From positions 17,218,646-17,282,645 of the forward strand of contig NC_134844.1 of assembly GCF_965363235.1 (NCBI RefSeq): a DNA stretch of 64,000 nucleotides, written 5' to 3'. This stretch comes from Mytilus galloprovincialis. Taxonomy: Eukaryota; Mollusca; Bivalvia; Mytilida; Mytilidae. A program made the translations under genes and the position numbers. Positions 49,644 to 61,015 of this stretch are shown in pieces; the stretch's first letter is position 1; each line of letters opens with the position of its first letter. The notes under the pieces are model-generated. The model had not been told where the DNA came from. It saw nothing but the letters and a program-made list of their open reading frames with translations, and made no database searches.

Positions 49644-49797
49644 GTTCTTTCACATCGTTCTCCCAATTCTGTATGCCTACATTGATTAAAATGCATTACG
49701 TTCTCGGGGCACGTGATGTTTTGTAAGTACTCTCGTCATGTCCAATGAATTCTTCGAAAGGTAAACGTATTGTTTCCTATAACTCAGACCACCAAAC
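49576..49797 (-). pseudogene. SRCR/Ig copy 2, exon 7 (SRCR2, second half, frameshifted)
   Basis: It is 222 nt, where 224 are needed. A 2-nt loss in a GA repeat after ATGACGAGA shifts the frame to an early stop. Downstream codons in the original frame read LQNITCPENVMHFNQCRHTE and GERCERTSCGCDLGVSM. The acceptor AAG and donor GTAAGT are present. Confidence 0.83.
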
Positions 49798-50452
49798 CTT
49801 GAGCAATATATAAAAAAGCCAGTTACAAATGGTTTAAAATTTTTGCTATAATATCATGTTTAAGTACATGTACCTACGTTCTGTTTGCGCTTTTGTAAAT
49901 TCTTATGATAAAAAATTCACGGATATTAAAACATGTTTCATAATTATGATTAAATTAAACCACAAAACAGATCACCGTGAACTTGTCGTGACTAAATATA
50001 TCGAGAGAATACTTTTTTTGTAGACAAACAAAAAAAAAACAAAAATTACAAAATTCCCACCGGCTCTTTCCTTTAACAATGTTAGCTGCTTTTGGGACAT
50101 ATTATATAAACATTATAGAAAACTCTACAGACTTTAACACAACATATGATTTTTTGTTAAGGGGTCTGATATTCAGTTTGACAGTTTCAGACAAACTAAT
50201 ATTTGAACTTTTCAAAATTATTTTATTTATGCCTGAACATTATGGCCCATTTTTTTATCTGTGAAAAATAGAAAGAAATGAATTGGCAGGTATATGCAAA
50301 CAAGTTATACACTGTCCAAACTAGGTACTTCATTTGTAGACAACGAAAATCAAAGAACGATAACTGTGTATCCGGACTAATTGCCTTTCGGGTGAAAAAT
50401 TCAAATTATAAACAGAACTGTATTCCAGGTTTAAATCCAAGAAAGGCTCTCA

Positions 50453-50738
50453 GTTTAAACATATTTTATTTGTTAAAGTACGAATTGGATAAGACACAAG
50501 TCAAACAGACTTATGAAGTCTTCTCCATTTAACATTTATAGCAATACAATACAAAAATATATGTATGAGCATGAATGTATAGAATGGTATATCTATTTAG
50601 TATATATATAAATATAAAAATGGATCAAAAGACGGAAAATATAACAATAAAAAAACAAATAGTAATAAAAAAAAACAAAACACAAACAAAAAAAAAACAA
50701 AAAAAAAAACAAAAAAAAACGAAAAAATAAAAAGGACA
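50453..50738 (-). mobile_element. LINE 3' end with 11-bp target duplication
   Basis: The insertion is flanked by AAAGGCTCTCA on both sides (50442-50452, 50739-50749). Copy 1 has the uninterrupted site near 20392. On the - strand its 3' part matches the 3'UTR of the LINE at 31146 ('gacttgtgtctta-cc', 'caaataaaa-atgtttaaac'). It is heavily 5'-truncated, with an A/T-rich low-complexity start. Confidence 0.88.
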
Positions 50739-51105
50739 AAAGGCTCTCATCTCTCGTGGATCGTTTATTTATCATATCAAAACATTACTATAATATTATT
50801 TTAATCGCACTCTCTCAACTGTTTCGTGCCGAATACAGAAAAAAAAACCAAGTTGATCCGTTTAAATCTTGATCTTGTATTGTTTTTTTTATTTTTATTA
50901 AAGCTTAATTTGTACTACAAATATAGTAAAATTTCAGTACAAATTATGAATTATTTTTCATCCCGGAAAAAGCCCTTTATTGTTATAGCATGTGACGTAA
51001 CGATAATCAACATTGCACGAGATATCACAATATATCACTGTGTTATTGTAGGTAGTAGGGTAAATAAATCACATGTTATTTTTTTATTCGCATATAATTA
51101 TGTAC

Positions 51106-51274
51106 CTGAAACCAATTGTGTGACAAAGTGCATTCACTTCTGACGACTTGTTGATTCCGTTGAAGCACACAAAACCCCAGTGGCCATTGAAGAACACTTC
51201 AACAACACCTTCGCGTAAGTTCGTGAGATCCATGCCTGGTACTTTCACTGTCAATCGAACTAGTACATCTGGAA
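51106..51274 (-). pseudogene. SRCR/Ig copy 2, exon 6 (SRCR2, first half)
   Basis: It is open and encodes PDVLVRLTVKVPGMDL, EGVVEVFFNGHWGFVCFNG and SEVNALCHTIGFR. Phe replaces the first Cys of copy 1 (VEVFC). The boundaries match copy 1. Confidence 0.88.
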
Positions 51275-51477
51275 CTAAAGTCAGTACTTCATGTTTTTTT
51301 ATCATTATATTTCATAACTACAACAAACTTAATATAATAGTTCTGAAACATTGTTTACATGACCAATACAATACTACCTAAAATAGAATTAACCCTTACT
51401 TTTTTAAAACCAATTTCGACTATTGAGATGGCTTACAGGAACTCTTGTAGTGTACATGAGAAAATTGTTATGTTTAG

Positions 51478-51660
51478 ATATAGGAAGATGTGGTATGAGT
51501 GCCAATGAGACAACTCACCATCCAAGTAACAATTTATAAAAATAAACCATTATAGGTTATGGTACGGCCTTCACCACGGAGCCTAGGCTCACACTGAACA
51601 GCAAACTAGGACGAGTCCACAAATAACTAGTGTAAAACCATTCAAACGGGAATTTTGCAT
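51478..51660. mobile_element. Mussel-type repeat inserted in copy 2 only
   Basis: It runs from 'ataggaagatgtggtatgag' to 'ccattcaaacgggaattttg'. Flanking sequence ('atgtttaga' and 'tatctttccacttgaccgg') is contiguous in copy 1 near 21110-21135. This shows that the common repeat is, or was, a mobile unit with definable ends. Confidence 0.75.
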
Positions 51661-51714
51661 ATCTTTCCACTTGACCGGATTGTTTGTTTTTCGTAAACGG
51701 TGTTTCGTTAAATA

Positions 51715-52475
51715 TCTATAATACTAAAATTACGAGGTCCAATTTGTCAGCCGTCATCACGTAAAAACGACGAATCACAGAATTCAACTTTATATATAAC
51801 TAATATAGTACAAAGGTGTAGATTAAAAATTACACCACTCCAGGCCCTTTTGTTTTCCACGTAATTAATATTGCCAATAATTAAGAAGTTCCGGTTCGAG
51901 TCCGCTACCGATACCAATAGTATATTCACCTGTTACCTATTACCTTATCTGTACGTTCCGCATCTGACAAGCGCACCACCAAACGTTGCATTCAGGACTA
52001 ATATGCTATATACACGGGTCATAACCACAGGGTTGACACTACTAAATTGTCAAATTGTTACCTATTGTAGTATTTTAATCAGTAAGACTTTCTAAGATAA
52101 CAATACGAATACTAAAAATCTGGACTAAAAATAAGGCGTATAGGTACAGTTTTCAATTTGTTAGTGGGCATGACGTAAAACAGCAAAGCAAAGAATTCAA
52201 CTTTATTTATAACTTATATAGGACAATGCTGTTGATTAAAAAATACTCCATTCCAGGACCTTTTGTTTTCAAAATAATTAATATTACCAATAACTGATAA
52301 GTTCCAGTTCAACAAGTTCAAACAGAAAGACTTGAAAGCAGAGAAAAACTGTGTATCTTATAATCGACATGACTTTATCAGATGACATGTACAATACTAA
52401 TACTAAAATAAGGCTTGCGCATAGTTGTATACTTTAATTCAGTCACGGACCCGTGATATCACGGGTGTGTTCTAG
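51715..52475 (+). mobile_element. Non-autonomous Helitron
   Basis: The 5' end is TCTATAATACTA preceded by A. The 3' end is a 16-bp palindrome (CCCGTGATATCACGGG, 52450-52465), a short spacer, then CTAG followed by T. This is the A/T insertion, TC start and hairpin-CTRR end typical of Helitrons. Copy 1 has a matching empty region near 21170-21200. There is no Rep/helicase frame. Two internal halves resemble each other (51740-51890 and 52145-52310). Confidence 0.82.
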
Positions 52476-53054
52476 TATTTAATTTAAGATAACAAAAACA
52501 GAGCTTATAACATCATATTTACGCATTTGATATTAATTAGATCTGTTGGGTTTTTTTTAGACGAAGGATAGCTATTGTTCGCTTGCGAAACGGTAGACAG
52601 TTGAAATTTGGAAAGTAAAATCTTTTATTTCCAATACAAATAACCTTCCTTCATAATGAAAATAAGCAAATGGTGGTTGTTTGAATTTCAAGTCAACCTA
52701 AATGTTCAATTGGTCAACTTGTTTGTAAAGAAAATAGACAGCGGTTCAAGAGCAAATATAAAACATATAACAAAGGCGATGAATTATATAAAAACAAATG
52801 AAACAAATAAAAGAATTGATAATTGATAGAAGCTATCAGATTAAAAAAAACTGATTAACTTATCGTGCTGTGTAAAGAATTTAACCGCATTTTGAAGTAG
52901 TCAGCATGAAGCACTTGTGATGTAGTGTCATTATGAAATGTACAAAATATGAAGTGATCAAAACAAGGGTCCAAAGACATGGCATGATTTAACAATAATG
53001 TTATATTCTAAAAATATAAAATACTGTTTGATATGATACGAAACAGATGTAGAT

Positions 53055-54240
53055 ACAAGATAAAAGAGGGGCGAAAGATACCAGAGGATCAGTCAAACTC
53101 AGAGATAGAAACTGATAACGCAATGGCTAAAAATAAAAAAAAAGACAGACAGACAAATTATAGTACACAAGACGCCACTGAGAAAACTAAAGACTAAACT
53201 TACAAACACTACTAAAAACTAAGGGTGATCTCAAATGCTCAGGAAGGGTAAGCAGATCATGCTTCACATGTGCCACCCGTTGTGTTGCTTATGTTCTTAC
53301 GCACAAGGTAACTATTCTATTCCGGTAGGTTACATTCGTGAAAAGGGAACGGGATTGTAGTAACGACATAAGTTACATATCCGATACCATCTGTGAAACG
53401 GATATTCCATAGCGGTCGCTAGGGATGATTTTAACTTCATCAGTTGTTTTGAAAGCTTCCTTGTGAAAAGCATCCCTTTATCCAGTAAATGATAGGAAAT
53501 ATAGGCTTTAGAATATCGTGTTAATTTGGAGATATTTATTCTGTATGTAGGTACTGCTGCAATGTTGCTTCATAGAAATGGAAAGTTCACAATTGGGATC
53601 TAAATCATCTCTTTTGTCGTAAAGCTTTGTTTTCAATCGACCCTAATTGTCAATTTCTCGGTGTAAGTCAATATATTAGACAGACTTAACTGTACCTTTT
53701 GAATCCTTTATCTCTGGTTCGATGGGATAGATGCGTCCAACATAGTCACCAAATTTCAATAATTTAATGAGAGAACATCGTCTTTATATCGGAACTAAAC
53801 GTCAAATGATATTTCCAACTTTTTATCTTTCTTCCTCAGTCCTGTATAAAGCCAGCCTCATAACAAAAACGGAACAATTTGACAAGAAGAAGGGCACGAT
53901 TGGTTCCCATGGAATGCCGATAGTTCGTTGAAAAACACGTCTTTCAATGCAAACGTAACATATATGTTGTCAATTAAGAAATCAAGCATCTGGATAATGT
54001 CAGTTTCAGATAATCTTTTGTTTGAATCAAAGTGATTCTTTACAAAGTAGGACTAATTCTTCCCTAATACAGGATACGCGTATCTGAGTTGGCTTTTCTT
54101 TTTTTATATAACAAAGCAATCCCAACTCTTTCAGTTTGTCAATAAATAAATAGATACTTGTAATGCCTATATTTACTTCATTTGAACCATGGTGGATAGT
54201 TGTCTAATTGACAATCATGCCACATCTTCACATTTTTATC
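53055..54240. other. Copy 2 intron segment with repeats
   Basis: A mussel-type repeat fragment ('agaggggcgaaagataccag') lies at about 53060-53180, and another near 54190-54230. The rest has no recognisable coding or repeat content. Confidence 0.5.
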
Positions 54241-54261
54241 AGATATTGCAGTATTACATAC

Positions 54262-54470
54262 TTTCTATAGGTTGTAATCTACACGTTACTCCAACCAGAA
54301 ACATACAGTCGGTCTTCGGTTCCGGGCAGTCGCACTGACTTATATCTGTAGCATTCGGAGAGCATCGGAGTCAAAATATACACATACGATGTCGATTTCG
54401 TCTTGAGGTAAGTAGTATTTCAAACACGGGTTTGTCATCTATCAAGCAATTGCGTGGTACTCCTCAATAC
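54262..54470 (-). pseudogene. SRCR/Ig copy 2, exon 5 (SRCR1, second half)
   Basis: It is the same 209 nt as copy 1, with two GGA-to-TGA changes, at the second full codon and after MCIF. The rest (LRCSPNATDISQ, GVTCRLQPIE) is conserved. Confidence 0.88.
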
Positions 54471-55393
54471 CTGAATAGACAAACTATTTATTATTTTACA
54501 AAATGGCAAATTGTGCTAAAAAAATCAAATAATGAGATATTGTATGATTGCCAGTGAGACAATTATCCACAAACGACAAACTAATGTTCATCAATTTATA
54601 TGTTAGCAACTTAAGGTAACAGTCGGGCGCAAATATACAATGCATAACAAGCTTTAATATAACCTCGACATTTAAAAACAACGTTAATCAATTCAAACTA
54701 GAAAACCAACAGCCTGATTTATGTACAACCAACAAGCTAAACATAACCAAATATAGTAAGAAACTGATTGACAAGTTCCTGACTTTATAAAGGCACATAT
54801 CGAATTGAGCGGTGTAACACAGGCTAGGCGCACAACCATCTAAATATGTACATGTAAGTCATAAGGAACTGTAAATATGTAAAGATGATTATGTTGCAAA
54901 CATAATTCTAATGGAATTATTTATATATCGATGGTTCTGATTTGATGACAGTAAGCATACAATTTTCTATCTTCTTGTCTGTGACTTAGGAAGCCGACAT
55001 TTTGAATTGCGGAGTGCATTGAGATGTAACTTCTACAAGCCATTATGAAATTTTGTTACATTTTGAATCGGTCAAGAAGCCAGAAAACTCCTAGTGTTTA
55101 CGTTTGACGCCCGAAGCATACCAGTGACGTCATCTGGTTTAGGTGCCATAGAAGTTAACCTCTTTTCTTGGAATGATATTTTTTACTGAAATAATGATTG
55201 AAATTGAATTATGTACGTGTTTTGCATAAGAATAGAGATAACTGTATTGTATTGGCAGCTTTGCTAAGCGTCGCAAGGTAAACAAAAGTTTCAAAAGTAA
55301 GACTTTCAATGGACGTCCGCAAAGCTTCAAACACAATATAGTTATATCTCAAGTTGTATATTCTACAAGAATTATATCAAATGGTATACATAC

Positions 55394-55538
55394 GGATATC
55401 CAAGTGATCTACACACCAAGGATGCCTCTATTGTACTGAAGCCCCGGAAGTCAAACCGATTCCATTTGTTTCCTTGGAGAACTTCAACAAGTCCTTCTCC
55501 TTCCTATGTATAGGATTCCAGTCTAGTGGTGGTTAATA
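55394..55538 (-). pseudogene. SRCR/Ig copy 2, exon 4 (SRCR1, first half)
   Basis: It encodes TTRLESYT, TAG, then EGEGLVEVLQGNKWNRFDF and ASLVCRSLGYP. Copy 1 has CAG at the stop. The Arg codon lost in copy 1 is intact here. Confidence 0.88.
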
Positions 55539-55834
55539 CTGATTCTAGAATTCATATAACTATTATCGTTTCGAGTTATATTATCTGATGACCTTTATTT
55601 TACACTGAGGTGATACATAGGATAGTTTTTTGATAATTGAAGGGTAAAATTTGTTAATATAAACAGTAAAATATTTTCTCCAGTCCAATTTTTACGTTTC
55701 AGAACAAATCAAATCGATAAAATGTAAAGAGGGAATTTAAAATCTGACTGTCATTTTTCTTACTATTTGGGTCTGTAGTGTTGACCGGAATATATCCTGA
55801 ATATTGAATGGTTTGTCAAAGGACTCAAATAATG

Positions 55835-56240
55835 TTTTTCTATGTTGTGATGTTATGCTATTGTTTCAGAAAATGGGAGAAGGTTTGGATCCATTAAAAG
55901 GTTTAACTGCTGCAAATGTTTGCACCTGTCCTAAGTCAGAAATCTGATGTACAGTAGTTGTCGTTAGTTTATGTAATTTGTACTTGTTTCTCGTTTATCG
56001 TGTTTTTTTTTTTTTGTTTTTTTGTTGTTGTTTTTTTTATATATAGATTAGACCGTTAGTTTTCCCGTTTGAATGGTTTTACACTAGTAATTTTGGGGCC
56101 TCTTGTAGCTTGTTGTTCGGTGTGAGCCAAGGCTCCGTGTTGAAGGCCGTACATTGACCTATAATGGTTTACTTTTTTTAAATTGTTATTTGGATGGAGA
56201 GTTGTTTCATTGGCACTCATACCATATCTTCCTATATCTG
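55835..56240. repeat. Mussel-type dispersed repeat
   Basis: It is colinear with 14300-14650, including 'gtaatttgtacttgtttctc' and 'gaatggttttacactagtaa', and has a T-rich expansion near 56005. The 83-residue ORF on the - strand is repeat-derived. Confidence 0.8.
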
Positions 56241-56677
56241 TCATGGTAAAGAATGAAGCTGATAAAGCAAAATTCTTTTTTTCTTTGGCATTTTCTTCAA
56301 AAGACAATTCGTTGAATCTTTAAAGTGTGCTATTTTTTTTTAATGATCAGTCTACTAATGAATAAACCCAAACAAAGGCATTACTATTGAACAATAAAAC
56401 AAATTATATCAAATTTAGATGACGTGAGCCGACAAGCATTGATAAATAAAGTCTCCTAAAAATGTACCAATAAGCAGTAGATAACGCTGTTAAATCTTTG
56501 AAAATTATTAGCAATATACCCAAAAAGATAAGCATATCCTGTTATGCATGTATCCCCTTTCATATCAGTCCTATACATTTTAAAATGTCTAATTAGAGAA
56601 TAGGACTTAATTGACAAATTTACATTCAAGACAACAGTTACGTGAAAAAACATGTTTTTTTTCATATTCCTATTTAC

Positions 56678-56894
56678 CTTGAACAGAAACTTTAAATTGT
56701 CTTTCAAAGACAGTTGATCCTCCCGCATTTACACGACATCTAAAAATTCCAGAGTTTGAAGCTTGCGTATTTCTTATCAAAAGTTTACTCTTGTATTGCT
56801 GATTTGGCCATTTCCTTAATCTTATCGAATATCTGTTAACCTCACTTGCGTTGATTGTGGTTTTTGTAGATGTTATGCTATCCTTCCTCTCCCA
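56678..56894 (-). pseudogene. SRCR/Ig copy 2, exon 3 (complete second half of Ig)
   Basis: It encodes WERKDSITSTKTTINASEVN, RKWPNQQYKSKLLIRN, then SGIFRCRVNAGG and FERQFKVSVQ. It holds the Ig tryptophan and the second cysteine. The acceptor is GGACAG and the donor GTAAAT. This exon is fully open. Confidence 0.88.
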
Positions 56895-58260
56895 CTGTCC
56901 GTCAATAAAAAAATAAACACTGAAGAACCAATTTATCATTCAAATTAAAAATACAAAACTGAAACTGATTATTTGAATCTTTTTGAATGACATTTAATAC
57001 ATAGTATATATAATGAACAGAGTAATTGAAAGTAAAAAGTCATACTATATGGTTAAAAAAACAAATTGTTGTGCATCATACTTTCAAAATATTCATAATA
57101 AAAAAATAAAAAACGACTTAGTAAAGAACATTTATCTTCACTGACCGACTCTTACACTGTACTCCAGGTGTTAAAGTCCTGTACCAAGTCAGGAATATGG
57201 CCATTGTTATATTATAGTTCGTTTCTGAATGTGTTACATTTTAAAGTTGCGTCGTTTGTTTTCTCTTATTTTTTAGTGTAAATTCACATTGCGATAAGAC
57301 GGGTCACGGTACTTGTCTATCCCAAACTCATGTATTTGGTTTTGATGTTATATTTGTTATTCTCGTGGGATTTTGTCTGTTGCTTGGTCCGTTTCTGTGT
57401 GTGTTACATTCTAGTGTTGTGTCGTTGTTCTCCTCTTATATTTAATGCGTTTCCCTCCGTTTTAGTTTGTTACCCCGATTTTGTTTTTGTCCATGGATTT
57501 ATGAGTTTGAACATCGGTATACTACTGTTGCCTTTATTTAAAAATACAAATTTAAATATCAGTTATAAGTAAAGGTAATATGTAGACCGAGTGTGTCTTT
57601 TGATGCATTTATCAAATGTAGAATGTTATAAATATTTTGTACGCAAACTCTGTCTGTGTCATGAATATGAATGTATAACTTACATGTATGTGCAAAAATA
57701 ATAACATAGATTTGTTTTATAATATAGTCCACCGTTTATCACAGGTGTCATTGTCAACACATAGTGCCCCTTGTGCATACTTCCATGGGTTATACAAGGT
57801 AAATTTCAAGTCTTAAATAGTCTTTTTTACCAACTTAAAGATGCATGTTCAGAATCAAATCATAAGTTCAGTCACATGCTTGAAATGGAGCATTAAGAAA
57901 GTTGGGTTTGTGTCTTAACAGTTTTTTTTTTCTTCACTTTATTCGTTAGTTAGTCATAACGGTTAATACATTGAACAAGTTACTAAGTCATAATAACAAG
58001 TTATCCTAGTCATGAAAAAGAACTAGCATATTCAAGAAAACGAGTTTATCTTTGTTGTGATTATAAGTATCAATAACGAGTTAGTGTGGTCGTAAGACTA
58101 AACAATGATACTTACTGGCTGCCGTAAAAATGTCCTAGTTGAATCAACGATTTTTTTCAATTTCAGTGCTATTATGGATAAAACGTTTTATTGGAACTTG
58201 AGGCTTTTTTGTATCACAACTGTGTTAGCTTAGATGTGTTTAAACATAAACTAAACTTGC

Positions 58261-58367
58261 CAGAAAATTAGGTTCTACATCACTGCGTACTTTACATCTA
58301 AGAATAATTTGATTGTTTTCTCCTGTTCCATAATTACTATATACTAACCCAGGTACACTTGTTACGT
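58261..58367 (-). pseudogene. SRCR/Ig copy 2, exon 2 (first half of Ig domain)
   Basis: It encodes DVTSVPGLVYSNYGTGENNQ and LRCKVRSDVEPNF. It is five codons shorter than copy 1, with the frame kept. The donor is CTG|GCAAGT, against CAG|GTGATT in copy 1. Confidence 0.83.
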
Positions 58368-58762
58368 CTACATAAAACACATTTGGAAAATCAAAAAAAT
58401 TCAGTAAGAAGGAGAAATCATGATAGAAAGAAAATATTGGCATTTGTCACATATTTTAGCATGTAATCGTGCATTTCTATCACTATATTTTACACTAAAC
58501 TGTTAGGTGTTTGAAAATTTTATACATTAACCGGTGTTTTAAGGTTTTACTATAGAACAGGGTTTTCCTCATCAAAAAAAGAAAGAAAAACTAAAACACC
58601 TGCCTTGTGTTATTACATAGTCATGACAATTGTGAGTTTGTTTATATTGTTGGGTCCAGAAACCTTTTGAAAATGAGGAATAACCCGAGTCATGCTAAAG
58701 GGACTTCAACGATAATTACAAAAAACAGTCAAATGTTGAACCTGAAAATTATATATACTTAC

Positions 58763-58877
58763 CATGTGTTTAAGGACGCCTGTATACATCATAGCCCTCA
58801 TACATGTATGCTTTGCTGTTGCGCACAGCGCCATATAGTAAGAACATGTATATCCAATGTACTTTGTAACCCACCAT
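58763..58877 (-). pseudogene. SRCR/Ig copy 2, exon 1 (signal peptide)
   Basis: It reads MVGYKVHWIYMFLLYGAV, then KAYMYEGYDVYRRP and TAA, where copy 1 has GAA. ATG is present. The donor GTAAGT is intact and the exon ends in phase 1. Confidence 0.78.
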
Positions 58878-59960
58878 TACTTTCAGAAATATATAGTTAT
58901 AACTAACAACATATCATTTTAGTCTGTAGAAAAAGTCACTATTTTTAAAAATTTGAATATTTGTACTGTACTATCTAAATAGTTATCATCTCAAATTGGC
59001 ATTAATTTCACTTACATCAAAATGGTTATTTTGACGCATGTTTAGTGAGTGACCTATTTAACATTTCGTAAATTATCATCCTTTTAAATACTTGTATTTA
59101 TTTTCAATGATGAGTGTTAATTATGTTCGATGACTGTTCTTTTTACACATAAAACCGGATGGTTGTCGTAGTATTAATCTAAACAGATGTTCATTATAAC
59201 ATTTAGTTTGCTTTTCATGCAATATTTTTGAATCATAACGCCACAAAGACCATACAGACCCCACCGAAAACTTGTTATGAAATGTGGCACCCTTTTTTTG
59301 AAACACGTATTTACTAACCCGGTGACAGATCTAGTCCAGTAGGTCACATTCGCGACAGACACGACGAGATTGCGGTAACGGCGATTGGAACATAACTGTC
59401 GTAGCTTTCCTTTGAGCAGACACCTTCAATCAGGGAACTCATTTAGGAAAATACAAACTTTGGAATATAGTATCAACAATAGAGATACATATTCTATAAA
59501 ATGTAGCTATATAGAAATTGAGAATTCACAATATTTACTTGCAAAGCTGAAATCATCACTTTTGTCAACAAGTCTAGTTTTAACCAACCCTCGTCGAGTA
59601 TATAACAGAACTGTCATACAAGTGAGAGCTTTAGAGCTTTAGCTGCTATAGAACCAAGTTTAATCCATCATTATCTACATAAGGCAAACGTCAAGTTTTC
59701 ATATTTTTGACACAAGAAATGCAACTATAAAAAAGAATTCAACGAAATACCATACAAAAAAAAAATCTTTTTTAAAACAACAACAAGCAAATTGTAAGGT
59801 AACCCATGTGTTTCGAATGAGTAATCGAGCATTTCTTTTAAAGCTTTTAAAACAAGACAAAAGTCAAAAGAAGAAATGAAGGTAACCCAGGTGCTAGGGA
59901 TCAGGAAGCAGTTCATATATACTCTCCTGTTGAAATATATGATAAAGCGTAATAAACATG

Positions 59961-60075
59961 GCAAAATCCGTATCACGTGCCGAATCACCCTCGACCAATA
60001 TCATCCCTCGGTCCTAAAGGCCCTCTGGATGACATTGATATCTCGGCATGATACGGCATATGATACGGATTTTGC
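59961..60075. repeat. Short element with 15-bp inverted ends
   Basis: GCAAAATCCGTATCA at 59961-59975 is the exact reverse complement of 60061-60075. The 115-bp span suggests a very small MITE, but no target duplication was identified. Confidence 0.5.
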
Positions 60076-60209
60076 AATGTATTATTCTCTATGTTATCAA
60101 CTGCTTCCGGTTTATATCAACTGCTTCCATTTCATATTCACTTCTTCCGGATATTATCGCATGCTTTTATGTAACGTTATCGTACGAAAGCCGAGAAGGC
60201 TCACATATA

Positions 60210-60266
60210 ATTCAGAATTCAACATTCGGAATTCAGCATTCAGAATTCGGAATTCAGAATTCGGAA
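60210..60266. repeat. EcoRI-site microrepeat
   Basis: Five 'aattc' steps alternate as 'ttcagaattc' and 'ttcggaattc'. It is a short, imperfect tandem repeat read through by two overlapping ORFs. Confidence 0.8.
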
Positions 60267-60775
60267 ATATTCGTTTTATAATGTTATCAACTTAGTTATT
60301 ATTGTAATAATTACTATTTGTTTTCATTGTGATATGAAAATTTAATACCTGTATTTATAGCATCTACTCCTTCTTATATAAAGAAATTCTAATTATTTGT
60401 CCATGGCATAATTTATATAGGAGGGTTTGCTTTCATTTCATCTTTGTGTGTTTACTGGTTTGAAATCGACCCCTGTAATCCTATGATTTTAACTTCCACC
60501 CTTACCACAATCCCAACATACACCACTACGCTGTTTATATTCCTTGTCTTTATTTACTCTCTTAAAACATGCATGTTCATCAAACCCCGAAAATATCTTA
60601 TTTCAAACAAAAGGCGAAAATCCGATTAGCGTTAAAATTAAATATAGAATTACATAAAACTTAGGTAGTAAAATCTTTTTCATGATCGAAAGATAATTTC
60701 TCTGGCAAAACTTTGTAAAAAAAGTATTCTTATTTATCCGTATTTTGACATGTAGATAAACTCATCATACATACC

Positions 60776-61015
60776 AGGACTAAATTTAGTATATACGCCA
60801 GGCGCGCGTTTCGTCTACAAAAGACTCATCAGTGACGCTCTAATAAAAAAAAAGTTAAAAAGGCCAAATAAATTACGAAGTTGAAGAGCATTGAGGACCA
60901 AAATTCCTAAACGTTTTGCAAAATACAGCTAAGGTAATCTATGCCTGAGGTAGAAAAGCCTTAGTATTTCAAAAAATTCAAATATTTGTAAACAGTAAAT
61001 TTACGGACCTCCATA
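60776..61015. repeat. Dispersed repeat, relative of 4112-4340
   Basis: It contains 'cgccaggcgcgcgtttcgtc', 'aaagactcatcagtgacgct' and 'acgaagttgaagagcattga', in the order seen at 4112-4340. I recognise it as abundant in mussels. Confidence 0.8.

Larger units (their letters stand above)
48732..58877 (-). pseudogene. Ig + three-SRCR receptor-like pseudogene, copy 2
   Basis: Eight exons are colinear with copy 1 (58877-58763, 58367-58261, 56894-56678, 55538-55394, 54470-54262, 51274-51106, 49797-49576, 48885-48732); the ninth is missing. This copy keeps the start codon and the full Ig second half. It has TAA in exon 1, TAG in exon 4, two TGA in exon 5, a 2-nt deletion in exon 7 and a destroyed acceptor (AAG to AAT) at exon 8. 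None of these coincides with a lesion of copy 1. The exon 2 donor is GC instead of GT. Confidence 0.87.
43135..59660. repeat. Segmental duplication, copy 2
   Basis: It is the same-strand counterpart of 15230-30130. It lacks the equivalent of exon 9 and carries later insertions at about 44093-45735, 46524-47086, 47535-48262, 50453-50738, 51478-51660 and 51715-52475. Limits are approximate. Confidence 0.85.

Noticed and set aside
59876..60295. 139-residue ORF on the + strand
   Set aside because: It crosses a small inverted-repeat element and an 'aattc' microrepeat; the residues show no domain pattern.
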